Shown piece after piece: positions 16,655-24,382 of a stretch of 64,000 bases of DNA; position 1 is the first letter of the stretch; each line of letters opens with the position of its first letter. The position numbers were made by a program, and so were the translations under genes. Below the pieces are notes generated by a model. It did no database searches. It was not told where the DNA came from and saw only the letters and a list, made by a program, of their open reading frames with translations. Origin of the DNA: CALABS01 sp050260775 (lineage in GTDB: Bacteria > Pseudomonadota > Alphaproteobacteria > Rhodospirillales > Magnetospirillaceae); contig JBLNCP010000043.1 in assembly GCA_050260775.1 (NCBI GenBank), forward strand, positions 1 through 64,000. Direction: 5' to 3'.

Positions 16655-17494
16655 TCATCCCGCCAGGACGAAGGCCCGCAGCTCGTCGGTGACGTCGGGC
16701 CGCACCCCGAACCACGCCTCGAAGCCCGGTACCGCCTGCCACAGCAGCATGCCGAGGCCGTCGACCACTCTGTTGCCGCGGGCCCGAGCCGCCGCGAGCA
16801 GGGGAGTCTCGAGCGGCACGTAGACGATGTCGTTGACCACCGCCGAGGCGGGCAGGGCGGCGAGATCGAGGTCCAGCGGCGCCTGTCCGGCCATGCCGAG
16901 CATCGTGGTGTTGACCAGCAGGCCGGCGCCGTCGAGGGCACTGGCGCGGGCGTCCCATGCCGCCACCCGGATCGGCCCGCCGATGTCGGCGGCCAGGCGC
17001 TCGGCGCGCTCGATCGAGCGGTTGACCAGCACGATGTCGGGAACGCCGGCATCGGCGAGGGCGGCGACCACCGCGCGGGAGGCGCCGCCGGCCCCCAGCA
17101 CCACGGCCGTGCCGGCCCGCGGATCCCAGGCCGGGGCGCCCTGGCGCAGGTTTGCCAGGAAGCCGTAGGCATCGGTGTTGCGGCCCTCGATGGTGCCGTC
17201 CTCCCTCACCACCAGGGTGTTGACCGCGCCGATGCGCTCGGCGACCGGATCGAGGTCGTCGACCAGGGTGAGCGCCTGTTCCTTGTGGGGGACGGTGACG
17301 TTGGCGCCGGCAAACCCCATGCGCGGCAGGGCGGCGACCACGGCGGCGAAGTCGTCGGGCCGGACCGGCAGCGGCACGTAGGCGCCGTCGATGCCCAGGC
17401 GCTCCAGCCAGAAACCGTGCAGGCGGGGTGAGCGGGAATGGCTGACCGGCCAGCCGAGCACGCCGGCGAGGCGGGCCTTGCCCGAGATGGTCAT
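16655..17494 (-). CDS. aroE: Shikimate dehydrogenase (NADP+)
   Basis: A 279-residue enzyme that reduces 3-dehydroshikimate in the aromatic amino acid pathway. It shows the shikimate-binding SHSRSP (about 20-25), NVTVPHK with the catalytic Lys near 70, NTDAYGF with the catalytic Asp near 108, and the NADP-binding GAGGASRAVV near 132. The start ATG overlaps the maf stop (ATGA), which shows translational coupling in the ppsR-maf-aroE operon. Confidence 0.95.
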   Translation of the reverse strand: MTISGKARLAGVLGWPVSHSRSPRLHGFWLERLGIDGAYVPLPVRPDDFAAVVAALPRMGFAGANVTVPHKEQALTLVDDLDPVAERIGAVNTLVVREDGTIEGRNTDAYGFLANLRQGAPAWDPRAGTAVVLGAGGASRAVVAALADAGVPDIVLVNRSIERAERLAADIGGPIRVAAWDARASALDGAGLLVNTTMLGMAGQAPLDLDLAALPASAVVNDIVYVPLETPLLAAARARGNRVVDGLGMLLWQAVPGFEAWFGVRPDVTDELRAFVLAG

Positions 17495-18081
17495 GGGGTC
17501 AGCACTCCGTTTTCGCGCAGGAAGTCGAGCAGCGGCAGTAGCGGCAGGCCGAGGATAGTGAAGTGGTCGCCCTCGACGGTCATGAAGAGCTGCGCGCCCA
17601 GACTCTCGAGCTGGTAGGCCCCTACCGAGGTGGTCGCGGCGGCACCGGCCGCCGCCAGGTATTGGTCGAGGAAGGCGTCGCTGAACTGCCGCATGGTCAG
17701 CTTGGCCGCCTCGGTGTGATGCCACAGGCGGGTGCCGTCGCGCACCGCCACCACCGAGCTGGTCAGACGGTGGCTGCGGCCGCGCAAGGCCAGCAACTGG
17801 ACCCGCGCGGCCTCGACGCTCTCCGGCTTGTCGAACCAGGCGCCCTCGCAATCGAGCATCTGGTCGGCGCCGATGACGATGGCGCCCGGATGGCGCGACG
17901 AGACACGCGTCGCCTTGAGTTCGGCCAGGACTTCGGCCACCCGGGCGGGGTTGGCCGTCTCCTGGCGCATGGCGCCCTTGACGGCGGCTTCGTCGACCGC
18001 CGCGGTGTCGACGGCGAACGGCACGCCGGCCTGTTCCAGTATGGACCGCCGGGTGGCCGAAGCGGAGGCGAGCACGATCAC
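17491..18081 (-). CDS. maf: Maf-family nucleoside triphosphate pyrophosphatase
   Basis: A 196-residue Maf protein that hydrolyses non-canonical or selected NTPs to monophosphates, which keeps modified nucleotides out of nucleic acids. It shows the N-terminal LASASATRRSIL, GADQMLDCEG near 70 with the conserved Asp, DKPES, and VGAYQLES-LGAQLF near 155. The GTG start at 18081 is embedded in the ppsR stop (GTGA). Whether the preferred substrate is dTTP/UTP or m7GTP cannot be read with confidence. Confidence 0.93.
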   Translation of the reverse strand: MIVLASASATRRSILEQAGVPFAVDTAAVDEAAVKGAMRQETANPARVAEVLAELKATRVSSRHPGAIVIGADQMLDCEGAWFDKPESVEAARVQLLALRGRSHRLTSSVVAVRDGTRLWHHTEAAKLTMRQFSDAFLDQYLAAAGAAATTSVGAYQLESLGAQLFMTVEGDHFTILGLPLLPLLDFLRENGVLTP

Positions 18082-18938
18082 GGCTGCGGCTCCTTGCGGT
18101 TTTCCCCGTTCTGCCGTGCCCCCTCGCGCTTGGCCAGATGCTGGCCGTGCAGCTGCACGATGGTGGCCGAAGCCTCCTCGATGGAGCGGCGGGTGACGTC
18201 GACCACCGGCCAGCCGTGGCGGGCGAACAGGCGGCGAGCCGTCGCCACCTCCTCGCGCACCTTCTCGAACTGCGCGTAGGCCGATTCCTCGGCCTGGTTG
18301 AGGAAGCGCAGACGGGCGCGTCGGATGTCCGACAGGCTCTTGGGGTCCTTGGTCAGGCCGACCACCAGCGGCCGCTTGAGGCCTTCCAGCTGGTGCGGCA
18401 ACGGCACTTCGGGAACCAGGGGATAATTGGCGCACTTGTAGCCGCGATTGGCCAGGTACATGCAGGTCGGGGTCTTGGAGGTGCGCGACACCCCGACCAC
18501 CACGATGTCGGCGTCCTCGAGATCGTCCATCAGCTGGCCGTCGTCGTGGGCCAGCGTGAACTGCATGGCGTCGATGCGGGCGAAATATTCGGCATCGAGC
18601 TGGTACTGACGGCCCGGGGTGGCATGCATCTCGGTCTGCAGGTAGCCGGACAGGGTGGCCATCACCGGATCCAGCACGGGGATGCAGGGGATGTGCATGT
18701 GGCGGCAGGCTTCCTCGAGCACGGCGCGGACCGCCGGGTCGACGATGGTGCACAGCACGATGCCGGGATGTTCCTCGATGCCGGCGATGACCCGCTCGAC
18801 CTGGCCCTGCGTGCGGACCAGCCACCAATTATGCTGGACGGCGTGCACGCCCTCGAATTGCACCATGCAGGCGCGGGCGACCGAGGTCACGGTTTCGCCG
18901 GTGGCGTCGGAAACCAGATGGAGGTGGAAGGTGCGCAT
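18078..18938 (-). CDS. ppsR: Bifunctional kinase/pyrophosphorylase (PEP synthase/PPDK regulatory protein)
   Basis: A 286-residue DUF299 protein. The family switches phosphoenolpyruvate synthase or pyruvate phosphate dikinase off by ADP-dependent phosphorylation and on by phosphorolysis. It shows FHLHLVSDATGETV at the N-terminus, the P-loop GVSRTSKTPT near 148-157 and GLTKDP near 195. It is the first gene of the minus-strand operon and borders the proposed origin. Its homologue (RP001) flanks the origin opposite hemE in Rickettsia and Caulobacter, to my recollection. Confidence 0.94.
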   Translation of the reverse strand: MRTFHLHLVSDATGETVTSVARACMVQFEGVHAVQHNWWLVRTQGQVERVIAGIEEHPGIVLCTIVDPAVRAVLEEACRHMHIPCIPVLDPVMATLSGYLQTEMHATPGRQYQLDAEYFARIDAMQFTLAHDDGQLMDDLEDADIVVVGVSRTSKTPTCMYLANRGYKCANYPLVPEVPLPHQLEGLKRPLVVGLTKDPKSLSDIRRARLRFLNQAEESAYAQFEKVREEVATARRLFARHGWPVVDVTRRSIEEASATIVQLHGQHLAKREGARQNGENRKEPQP

Positions 18939-19343
18939 GCCTGTGGATCACGTCCAAACATGGGGATAAGTCGGGGTCGCCGGGATGGCGGCCGATTTTG
19001 CTCCCCGACCACCAGACCTTCGTCAGACGAATCACCCGGGTGTGGGCCGATCGGCCGACGTCGCCGAGAATAACGTGATTCACCCGCCGCGACACCCCGT
19101 TTCCCCACAATCCACACCTTTCGGAATACGCCTTACCGAGAGGGATAGAGCGGTGGGCCGCGAGTCTGGCGCCGCTTTTCCACCGTCGCGGCCGCCGGGC
19201 ACGATTTTCGGGATAGGCCTGTGGACGAAAGCGGGATGGAGTCAGATCCCCGTCTTCCACAGGCACCCACAGACTCAGCCACCTTTCCTAGACCTTTCAA
19301 ACCTTGTATGACCTTGGGCCGAACAACCCACGAGGCGACCTCC
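18939..19343. other. Putative chromosomal replication origin (oriC)
   Basis: A 405-bp gene-free spacer between divergent ppsR and hemE. DnaA-box-like 9-mers, compared with TTATCCACA on either strand: 18942-18950 and 18961-18969 match at 8 of 9; 19101-19109, 19108-19116, 19220-19228 and 19253-19261 match at 7 of 9. Five GANTC (CcrM-type methylation) sites lie at 19029, 19077, 19162, 19239 and 19272. Left of it genes run mainly minus, right of it mainly plus, as expected when transcription follows replication. Four parS sites lie 2.4-12.6 kb to the right. The ppsR and hemE promoters must also be here. Confidence 0.6.
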
Positions 19344-20384
19344 GTGAGCACGTCCGCGAAGCCTTTCCTGCGCGCCCTCGCCGGCGAAACCGTCACCCCG
19401 CCGCCGTTCTGGCTCATGCGCCAGGCTGGGCGCTACCTGCCGGAATACCGCGAGACCCGGGCCCGTGCCGGCAGCTTCCTGGATCTTTGCTACAATCCGG
19501 ACCTGGCCACCGAGGTGACGCTGCAGCCGCTGCGCCGCTACGGCTTCGATGCGGCCATCCTGTTCTCCGATATCCTGGTCGTCCCCGACGCGTTGCGGCA
19601 GCGGGTGTCCTTCCGCGAAGGCGAAGGACCGGTGTTGACGCCCATTCGCTCGGCAAGTGATCTGGACGGTCTCGACATCTCGGGCCTGCACCAGCACCTC
19701 GCCCCCGTCTACGAAACCGTGGCCAAGCTCTCGAAGGCCATTCCCACCACCACCGCGCTGATCGGCTTCTCCGGCGCGCCCTGGACGGTGGCCACCTACA
19801 TGATCGAGGGCAGCGGCTCGAAGGATTTCAGCCACGCCAAGCGCATGATGTGGGGCCAGCCGGAGCTGTTTGCGCGGCTGATGGACCTGCTGATCGAAGC
19901 CACCGGGCAGTACCTGATCCGCCAGATCGACAACGGCGCCGAAGCCATCCAGATCTTCGACACCTGGGCGGGAGCCCTGCCGGAGGAGGAATTCCGCCGC
20001 TGGGTGATCGCGCCGGCGCGTCAGCTGGTCGAGCGCATCCATTCCGAGCGTCCCGGCGTGCCGGTGATCGGCTTTCCGCGCGGCGCCGGCATCCTCTACC
20101 GGGATTACGTCAGGGACACCGGGGTCGACGGGGTCAGCCTCGATTCGACCGTGCCGCTCGACTGGGCGGCCGAGGTGCTGCAGAAGCACTGCACGGTGCA
20201 GGGCAACCTCGATCCCATCCTGGTGGTGGCTGGCGGCGAGGCGCTGGATGCCGGCATCGACCGCATCCTGAGGACGCTGGGCAAGGGTCCGTTCATCTTC
20301 AACCTGGGCCACGGCATCATCCCGCCGACCCCGCCCGAGAACGTGGCGCGGCTGGCTGAGCGGGTGAAGGCCTGGCGGGGATAA
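19344..20384 (+). CDS. hemE: Uroporphyrinogen decarboxylase
   Basis: A 346-residue enzyme that decarboxylates uroporphyrinogen III to coproporphyrinogen III in heme synthesis. Signatures are LMRQAGRYLPEYRE (about 23-36), GFSGAPWTVATYM near 135, the catalytic-region DTWAG near 207 and NLGHGIIPPTPPENV near the end. GTG 19344 was chosen because the family's N-terminus (KPFLRALAGE) follows directly; the longer frame upstream runs into the origin-like spacer. It is first of the hemE-hemH-hemJ group. Confidence 0.95.
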   Translation: MSTSAKPFLRALAGETVTPPPFWLMRQAGRYLPEYRETRARAGSFLDLCYNPDLATEVTLQPLRRYGFDAAILFSDILVVPDALRQRVSFREGEGPVLTPIRSASDLDGLDISGLHQHLAPVYETVAKLSKAIPTTTALIGFSGAPWTVATYMIEGSGSKDFSHAKRMMWGQPELFARLMDLLIEATGQYLIRQIDNGAEAIQIFDTWAGALPEEEFRRWVIAPARQLVERIHSERPGVPVIGFPRGAGILYRDYVRDTGVDGVSLDSTVPLDWAAEVLQKHCTVQGNLDPILVVAGGEALDAGIDRILRTLGKGPFIFNLGHGIIPPTPPENVARLAERVKAWRG

Positions 20385-20392
20385 CCTGGGTT

Positions 20393-20452
20393 CGTCATGC
20401 CCGGACTTGATCCGGGCATCCATGGATCGCCGGGTCGAGCCCGGCGATGACG
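20393..20452. repeat. Palindromic intergenic element between hemE and hemH
   Basis: Two adjacent hairpins, GCCCGG-ACTTGAT-CCGGGC and CGCCGGG-TCGAG-CCCGGCG, bounded by CGTCAT and ATGACG. It is related in style to 40412-40449. Confidence 0.7.
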
Positions 20453-20475
20453 GTGGAAGTCTGGGAGGCCGGGCG

Positions 20476-21471
20476 ATGACCAAGACCGCTGTCGTGCTGT
20501 TCAACCTCGGTGGTCCCGACGGACCCGAGGCGGTCGAGCCTTTCCTGTTCAACCTGTTCAACGATCCCGCCATCATCGGGGCGCCGCAGCCGATCCGCTG
20601 GCTGGTCGCCAGGCTGATCTCGCGGCGGCGCGCCCCCGTGGCCCGCGACATCTACGCCCAGATCGGCGGACGCTCGCCCCTGGTTCCCGAGACCGAGGCG
20701 CAGGCGCGCGCCCTGGAGCGGGTGCTGGGGGACGGGTACAAGGCCTTCATCGCCATGCGTTACTGGCATCCCTTCACCCACGAGGCGGTGGCGGCGGTGA
20801 AGGCCTGGGGGGCCGAGCGGGTGGTGTTGCTGCCGCTCTATCCGCAATTCTCGACCACCACCACGCGCTCCTCCCTCCGTGCCTGGCGGCGGGCGGCCAC
20901 GGCCGCGGGCCTCGAGGTCCCCACCGAGATTGTGTGCTGCTATCCCGACCAGGGCGGTCTGGTCGCCGCCATGTCGGATCTGGTGGCCCAGGGCGTGGCC
21001 CGGGCCGGGCCGGGGGCGCGGGTGCTGTTCTCTGCCCACGGTCTGCCCAAGAAGGTGGTCGACAAGGGCGATCCCTATCCGCTGCACGTTCAGCAGACGG
21101 CACGGGCGGTCGCCCTTGGCCTCGGCCTGACCGACTGGGCGATCTGCTACCAGAGCCGGGTGGGGCCGCTGGAATGGATCGGACCCAGCACCGAGGCGGA
21201 ACTGGAACGCGCCGGCCGCGACAAGGTGCCGGTGGTGGTGGTGCCGGTGGCGTTCGTGTCCGAACATTCCGAGACGCTGGTCGAACTCGACATCGAGTAT
21301 CGCCATCGTGCCGACGCCCTGGGCATTCCCGCCTACATGCGGGTGCCGGCGGTGGGTGCGCATCCCGCCTTCATCGGCGGCCTGGCCGAGCTGGTGCGTG
21401 CCCCCGGGGCGCTGACAGGCAAGGCCTGCGCCGCCGCGGGACGAACCTGCATCCTGGAGACCGAGCCATGA
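20476..21471 (+). CDS. hemH: Ferrochelatase
   Basis: A 331-residue enzyme that inserts iron into protoporphyrin IX, the final heme step. It has the family's VLFNLGGPD start, LYPQFSTTTT near 120, SAHGLPKKVVDKGDPY near 188 (with the metal-site His) and FVSEHSETLVELDIEYR near 258. ATG 20476 is directly in front of the conserved start; the earlier frame is repeat DNA. The stop overlaps the hemJ start. Confidence 0.96.
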   Translation: MTKTAVVLFNLGGPDGPEAVEPFLFNLFNDPAIIGAPQPIRWLVARLISRRRAPVARDIYAQIGGRSPLVPETEAQARALERVLGDGYKAFIAMRYWHPFTHEAVAAVKAWGAERVVLLPLYPQFSTTTTRSSLRAWRRAATAAGLEVPTEIVCCYPDQGGLVAAMSDLVAQGVARAGPGARVLFSAHGLPKKVVDKGDPYPLHVQQTARAVALGLGLTDWAICYQSRVGPLEWIGPSTEAELERAGRDKVPVVVVPVAFVSEHSETLVELDIEYRHRADALGIPAYMRVPAVGAHPAFIGGLAELVRAPGALTGKACAAAGRTCILETEP

Positions 21472-21902
21472 CCGGGGAAGGCTATCTGTGGCTGAAGGCG
21501 CTGCACGTCATCGCGGTGATCTCGTGGATGGCGGGCCTGCTGTATCTGCCGCGCCTGTTCGTCTACCACACCGAGGCCAAGCCGGGCTCCGAGACCTCCG
21601 AGCTGTTCAAGGTGATGGAACGGCGCCTGTTGAAGGCGATCATGGCGCCGGCGGCTGTGGTGGCCTGGGTAGTCGGGCTGGTGATGGCGGTCAAGGGCGG
21701 TCTGTTCCACGACGGATGGTTTCACGTGAAACTATTGTTGGTGATCGGCATGACCGCGGCGCACTACATGATGACGCGCTGGAAGAACGACTTCGCCGCC
21801 GACCGCAACACCCGTCCGCAGAAGTTCTACCGGGCCATGAACGAGGTGCCGACGCTGCTGATGATCGTCATCGTCATCCTGGTGATCGTCAAACCGTTCT
21901 AG
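21468..21902 (+). CDS. hemJ: Protoporphyrinogen IX oxidase HemJ
   Basis: A 144-residue membrane protein of the HemJ (UPF0093) family. It oxidises protoporphyrinogen IX to protoporphyrin IX, the substrate of the adjacent HemH. Four hydrophobic segments are visible. The conserved LKALHVIAVISWMAGLLYLPRLF opens the protein, and FHVKLLLVIGMTAAH is the third span. ATG 21468 overlaps the hemH stop (ATGA), so the two are coupled. A parS palindrome lies within the codons for WFHVKL. Confidence 0.93.
   Translation: MTGEGYLWLKALHVIAVISWMAGLLYLPRLFVYHTEAKPGSETSELFKVMERRLLKAIMAPAAVVAWVVGLVMAVKGGLFHDGWFHVKLLLVIGMTAAHYMMTRWKNDFAADRNTRPQKFYRAMNEVPTLLMIVIVILVIVKPF
21718..21733. other. parS-like site inside hemJ
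   Basis: GGTTTCACGTGAAACT contains the full 14-bp palindromic ParB-binding core GTTTCACGTGAAAC. It is about 2.4 kb from the proposed origin. Confidence 0.85.
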
Positions 21903-22125
21903 ACTGCCGGAGACCGCGCAATCCCGTTTGACACGGGCGGGCGGTTTGGCTTAATGGTGACGACAGTCCTCGGGGCGGCCAGCCCCAATCCCTCGATCCA
22001 GTAGACCGCGCCGGATAGATCATCCGCACCTTGGGACAGGCCCATGAAGTGGCCATCCGGGCGAACGGTCGGATCACATTCCCCTTGTTCAGGACCTTCC
22101 CCCAGGTCAGTTACGGACGCCTCCG
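21903..22125 (+). promoter_or_regulatory. rho promoter and long leader
   Basis: A consensus -35 TTGACA at 21928-21933 is 16 bases from CTTAAT (21950-21955). This would give a leader of about 165 bases before the rho ATG. Rho is autoregulated through its leader in several bacteria, so a long leader fits, but no specific regulatory structure was identified. Confidence 0.4.
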
Positions 22126-23382
22126 ATGCACCTTCAGGAACTCAAGAAGAAGTCGCCCGCCGAGTTGCTCGCTTTCGCCGAGGAACTGCAGATCGAGAAC
22201 GCCAGCACCCTGCGCAAGCAGGACATGATGTTCGCGATCCTCAAGCAGCTTGCCGACAACGACACGCCCATCTACGGCGACGGCGTGCTGGAGATCCTGC
22301 AGGACGGGTTCGGGTTCCTCAGAAGCCCCGAGGCCAACTACCTGCCCGGTCCCGACGACATCTACGTCTCTCCCAGCCAGGTCCGCCGCTTCGGCCTCAG
22401 GACCGGCGACACGGTCGAAGGACAGATCCGGGCGCCCAAGGACGGCGAGCGCTACTTCGCCCTGCTCAAGGTCAACGCCATCAACTTCGAGCCGCCCGAG
22501 AACGTGCGGCATCGCATCAATTTCGACAACCTGACCCCGCTCTATCCCGACGAGCGGCTCAAGCTCGAGATCGACGATCCGACCAAGAAGGACCTCACCA
22601 CCCGCGTCATCGATCTGGTGGCGCCGGTCGGCAAGGGCCAGCGCGCCCTGATCGTGGCGCCGCCCCGCACCGGCAAGACGGTGATGCTGCAGAACATCGC
22701 GCACGCGATTTCCGCCAATCACCCCGAGGTGTACCTGATCGTCCTCTTGATCGACGAGCGTCCCGAGGAAGTGACCGACATGGCCCGCTCGGTGCGCGGC
22801 GAGGTCATCAGCTCCACCTTCGACGAGCCGGCCTCGCGCCACGTGCAGGTCACGGAGATGGTGCTGGAGAAGGCCAAGCGCCTGGTCGAGCACAAGCGTG
22901 ACGTGGTCATCCTGCTGGATTCCATCACCCGCCTCGCCCGCGCCTACAACACCGTGGTGCCGAGCTCGGGCAAGGTGCTGACCGGCGGCGTCGACGCCAA
23001 CGCGCTGCAGCGGCCCAAGCGGTTCTTCGGCGCCGCCCGCAACATCGAGGAGGGCGGTTCGCTCTCCATCATCGCCACCGCCCTGATCGACACCGGTTCG
23101 CGCATGGACGAGGTGATCTTCGAAGAGTTCAAGGGCACCGGCAACTCCGAGATCATTCTCGACCGCAAGCTCTCCGACAAGCGCACCTTCCCGGCGATCG
23201 ACATCACCCGGTCCGGCACCCGCAAGGAGGAATTGCTGGTCGACAAGGGCGTCCTGTCCAAGATGTGGGTGCTGCGCCGCATCCTCATGCCGATGGGCGT
23301 GGTCGACGCCATGGAATTCCTGGTCGACAAGCTGAAGCAGTCGAAGAACAATTCCGACTTCTTCGAGGCGATGAACTCCTAG
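22126..23382 (+). CDS. rho: Transcription termination factor Rho
   Basis: A 418-residue RNA-dependent hexameric helicase that ends transcription. The N-terminal Rho domain (MHLQELKKKSPAELLAFAEEL) is followed by the RNA-binding cold-shock-like domain with GFGFLRSPEANYLPG and DDIYVSPSQVRRFGL near 60-90. The ATPase core has Walker A APPRTGKT near 183, VLLIDERPEEVTDM near 206-219 and the R-loop region FKGTGNSE near 340. Length and motifs are standard. It follows a 223-bp leader. Confidence 0.97.
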   Translation: MHLQELKKKSPAELLAFAEELQIENASTLRKQDMMFAILKQLADNDTPIYGDGVLEILQDGFGFLRSPEANYLPGPDDIYVSPSQVRRFGLRTGDTVEGQIRAPKDGERYFALLKVNAINFEPPENVRHRINFDNLTPLYPDERLKLEIDDPTKKDLTTRVIDLVAPVGKGQRALIVAPPRTGKTVMLQNIAHAISANHPEVYLIVLLIDERPEEVTDMARSVRGEVISSTFDEPASRHVQVTEMVLEKAKRLVEHKRDVVILLDSITRLARAYNTVVPSSGKVLTGGVDANALQRPKRFFGAARNIEEGGSLSIIATALIDTGSRMDEVIFEEFKGTGNSEIILDRKLSDKRTFPAIDITRSGTRKEELLVDKGVLSKMWVLRRILMPMGVVDAMEFLVDKLKQSKNNSDFFEAMNS

Positions 23383-23388
23383 GCGGCC

Positions 23389-23420
23389 GGGGAGCTCCGC
23401 GCCCGTCGCGGAAGCTCCCC
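23389..23420 (+). terminator. Strong hairpin after rho
   Basis: GGGGAGCTCCGCG (23389-23401) pairs with CGCGGAAGCTCCCC (23407-23420) with one bulged base. There is no T-run after it, so it may slow or protect transcripts rather than act as a classical terminator. Confidence 0.45.
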
Positions 23421-23469
23421 CCACTTCCGTTCGGATACAACGTAGAGCGGCAGACCCCATATCGGGACC

Positions 23470-23862
23470 ATGCTGCGTATCCCGCTCGACAAAGTCTGCA
23501 TCATCGTCGAAATGGCACGGGAAGCCCTCGGATCGGAGCCTCCCGAGGGTTCGGTCATGCTCGTCGACGGCGAGGAGGCGGGGGTCCTTCCCTCAACCGA
23601 GGATTACGACGGCGCACAGGCCAGCGATTCGCTGTTCGATTACGTCGATGCCCTGAATGGCGACGAATTGTCGGATTTGCTGGCGCTGGTCTGGGTCGGC
23701 CGCGGCGACTTCATTCCCTCGGAATGGCAGGACGCCCAGGAGGAAGCCGATGTCGAGCTCTCGGACGGCGATGCCTTGGCCGAAATCATCCGCGACCCCA
23801 CCCTGCCCGACGACCTGATCGCGGGGCTGGAAGCCTTGGGCTACGACTGTCCCGAAGGATGA
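23470..23862 (+). CDS. DUF3775-like acidic protein
   Basis: A 130-residue acidic protein. The layout (VDALNGDELSDLLALVWVGRGDF in the middle, then DPTLPDDLIAGLEALGYDC at the end) matches what I recall of DUF3775, an alphaproteobacterial family of unknown function. No signal peptide or membrane span is present. The last 22 bases overlap the convergent His-rich membrane-protein gene. Confidence 0.7.
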   Translation: MLRIPLDKVCIIVEMAREALGSEPPEGSVMLVDGEEAGVLPSTEDYDGAQASDSLFDYVDALNGDELSDLLALVWVGRGDFIPSEWQDAQEEADVELSDGDALAEIIRDPTLPDDLIAGLEALGYDCPEG

Positions 23863-24278
23863 TCGTCGCCCATGGCGGCGGGATGATGCGGATGATGAAT
23901 GTGCATCTCGGCCTTGGTCTTCCAATCCACCGCTGCATGCTCGTGCCGGTGATGGGGCCGCTCCACGGGAATGCGCTTCAACGCCATCGAAAAGGCGATG
24001 GCGAGCAACGAGGGCGGCAGCACCACGATCGCCAGGCGCTCGGAGAGGGTATAGAACGTCTTGCGGTGGGTCTGGATGACGATGGCTTCCTTGCACTCGT
24101 AGCGCTGCTTGAAGGTGCCTTCGCAGTCGCGCAGCCTGTCCTTCACCGTGTCCGACGAGTGGGTCTGCACCTCATCCTCGCCAAGGGTCGCGAACATCGC
24201 CACCCCGGACCCCGCGATCCACACGAGGCACAGCAGACCCACCAGCAGCTTGGCTGCCTTTCTTTGTCCCTTGGTCAT
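23841..24278 (-). CDS. Two-span membrane protein with His-rich tail
   Basis: A 145-residue protein of unknown function. One hydrophobic segment follows the start (AAKLLVGLLCLVWIAGSGVAMF) and another lies near 85-105 (LAIVVLPPSLLAIAFSMAL). Between them is a loop with two Cys residues (RDCEGTFKQRYECKEA). The C-terminus is strikingly His-rich (RPHHRHEHAA, MHIHHPHHPAAM), which suggests metal binding. ATG 24278 has GAGGAG upstream and is preferred over an earlier start at 24359 that would translate the tandem repeat. Confidence 0.65.
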   Translation of the reverse strand: MTKGQRKAAKLLVGLLCLVWIAGSGVAMFATLGEDEVQTHSSDTVKDRLRDCEGTFKQRYECKEAIVIQTHRKTFYTLSERLAIVVLPPSLLAIAFSMALKRIPVERPHHRHEHAAVDWKTKAEMHIHHPHHPAAMGDDHPSGQS

Positions 24279-24316
24279 CAGCCTCTCCTCGGGGGAAGGT
24301 TCGCCTTCCCTCAATA

Positions 24317-24373
24317 ATAACCGAAAGTCGTGGGTATAACCGAAAGTCGTGGGTGTCACCGAAAGTCGTGGAT
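24317..24373. repeat. Three tandem copies of a 19-bp unit
   Basis: Units 24317-24335 and 24336-24354 are identical (ATAACCGAAAGTCGTGGGT). The third, 24355-24373, differs at a few positions. It lies between the qor stop and the start of the His-rich gene. A related sequence (GAAAGACTGGGGTCAGGCCC) occurs at about 37440-37459. Confidence 0.85.
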
Positions 24374-24382
24374 CAGGCCCCG

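Noticed and set aside
24317..24373. CRISPR array
   Set aside because: Units are directly adjacent with no spacers, and no cas gene is near.
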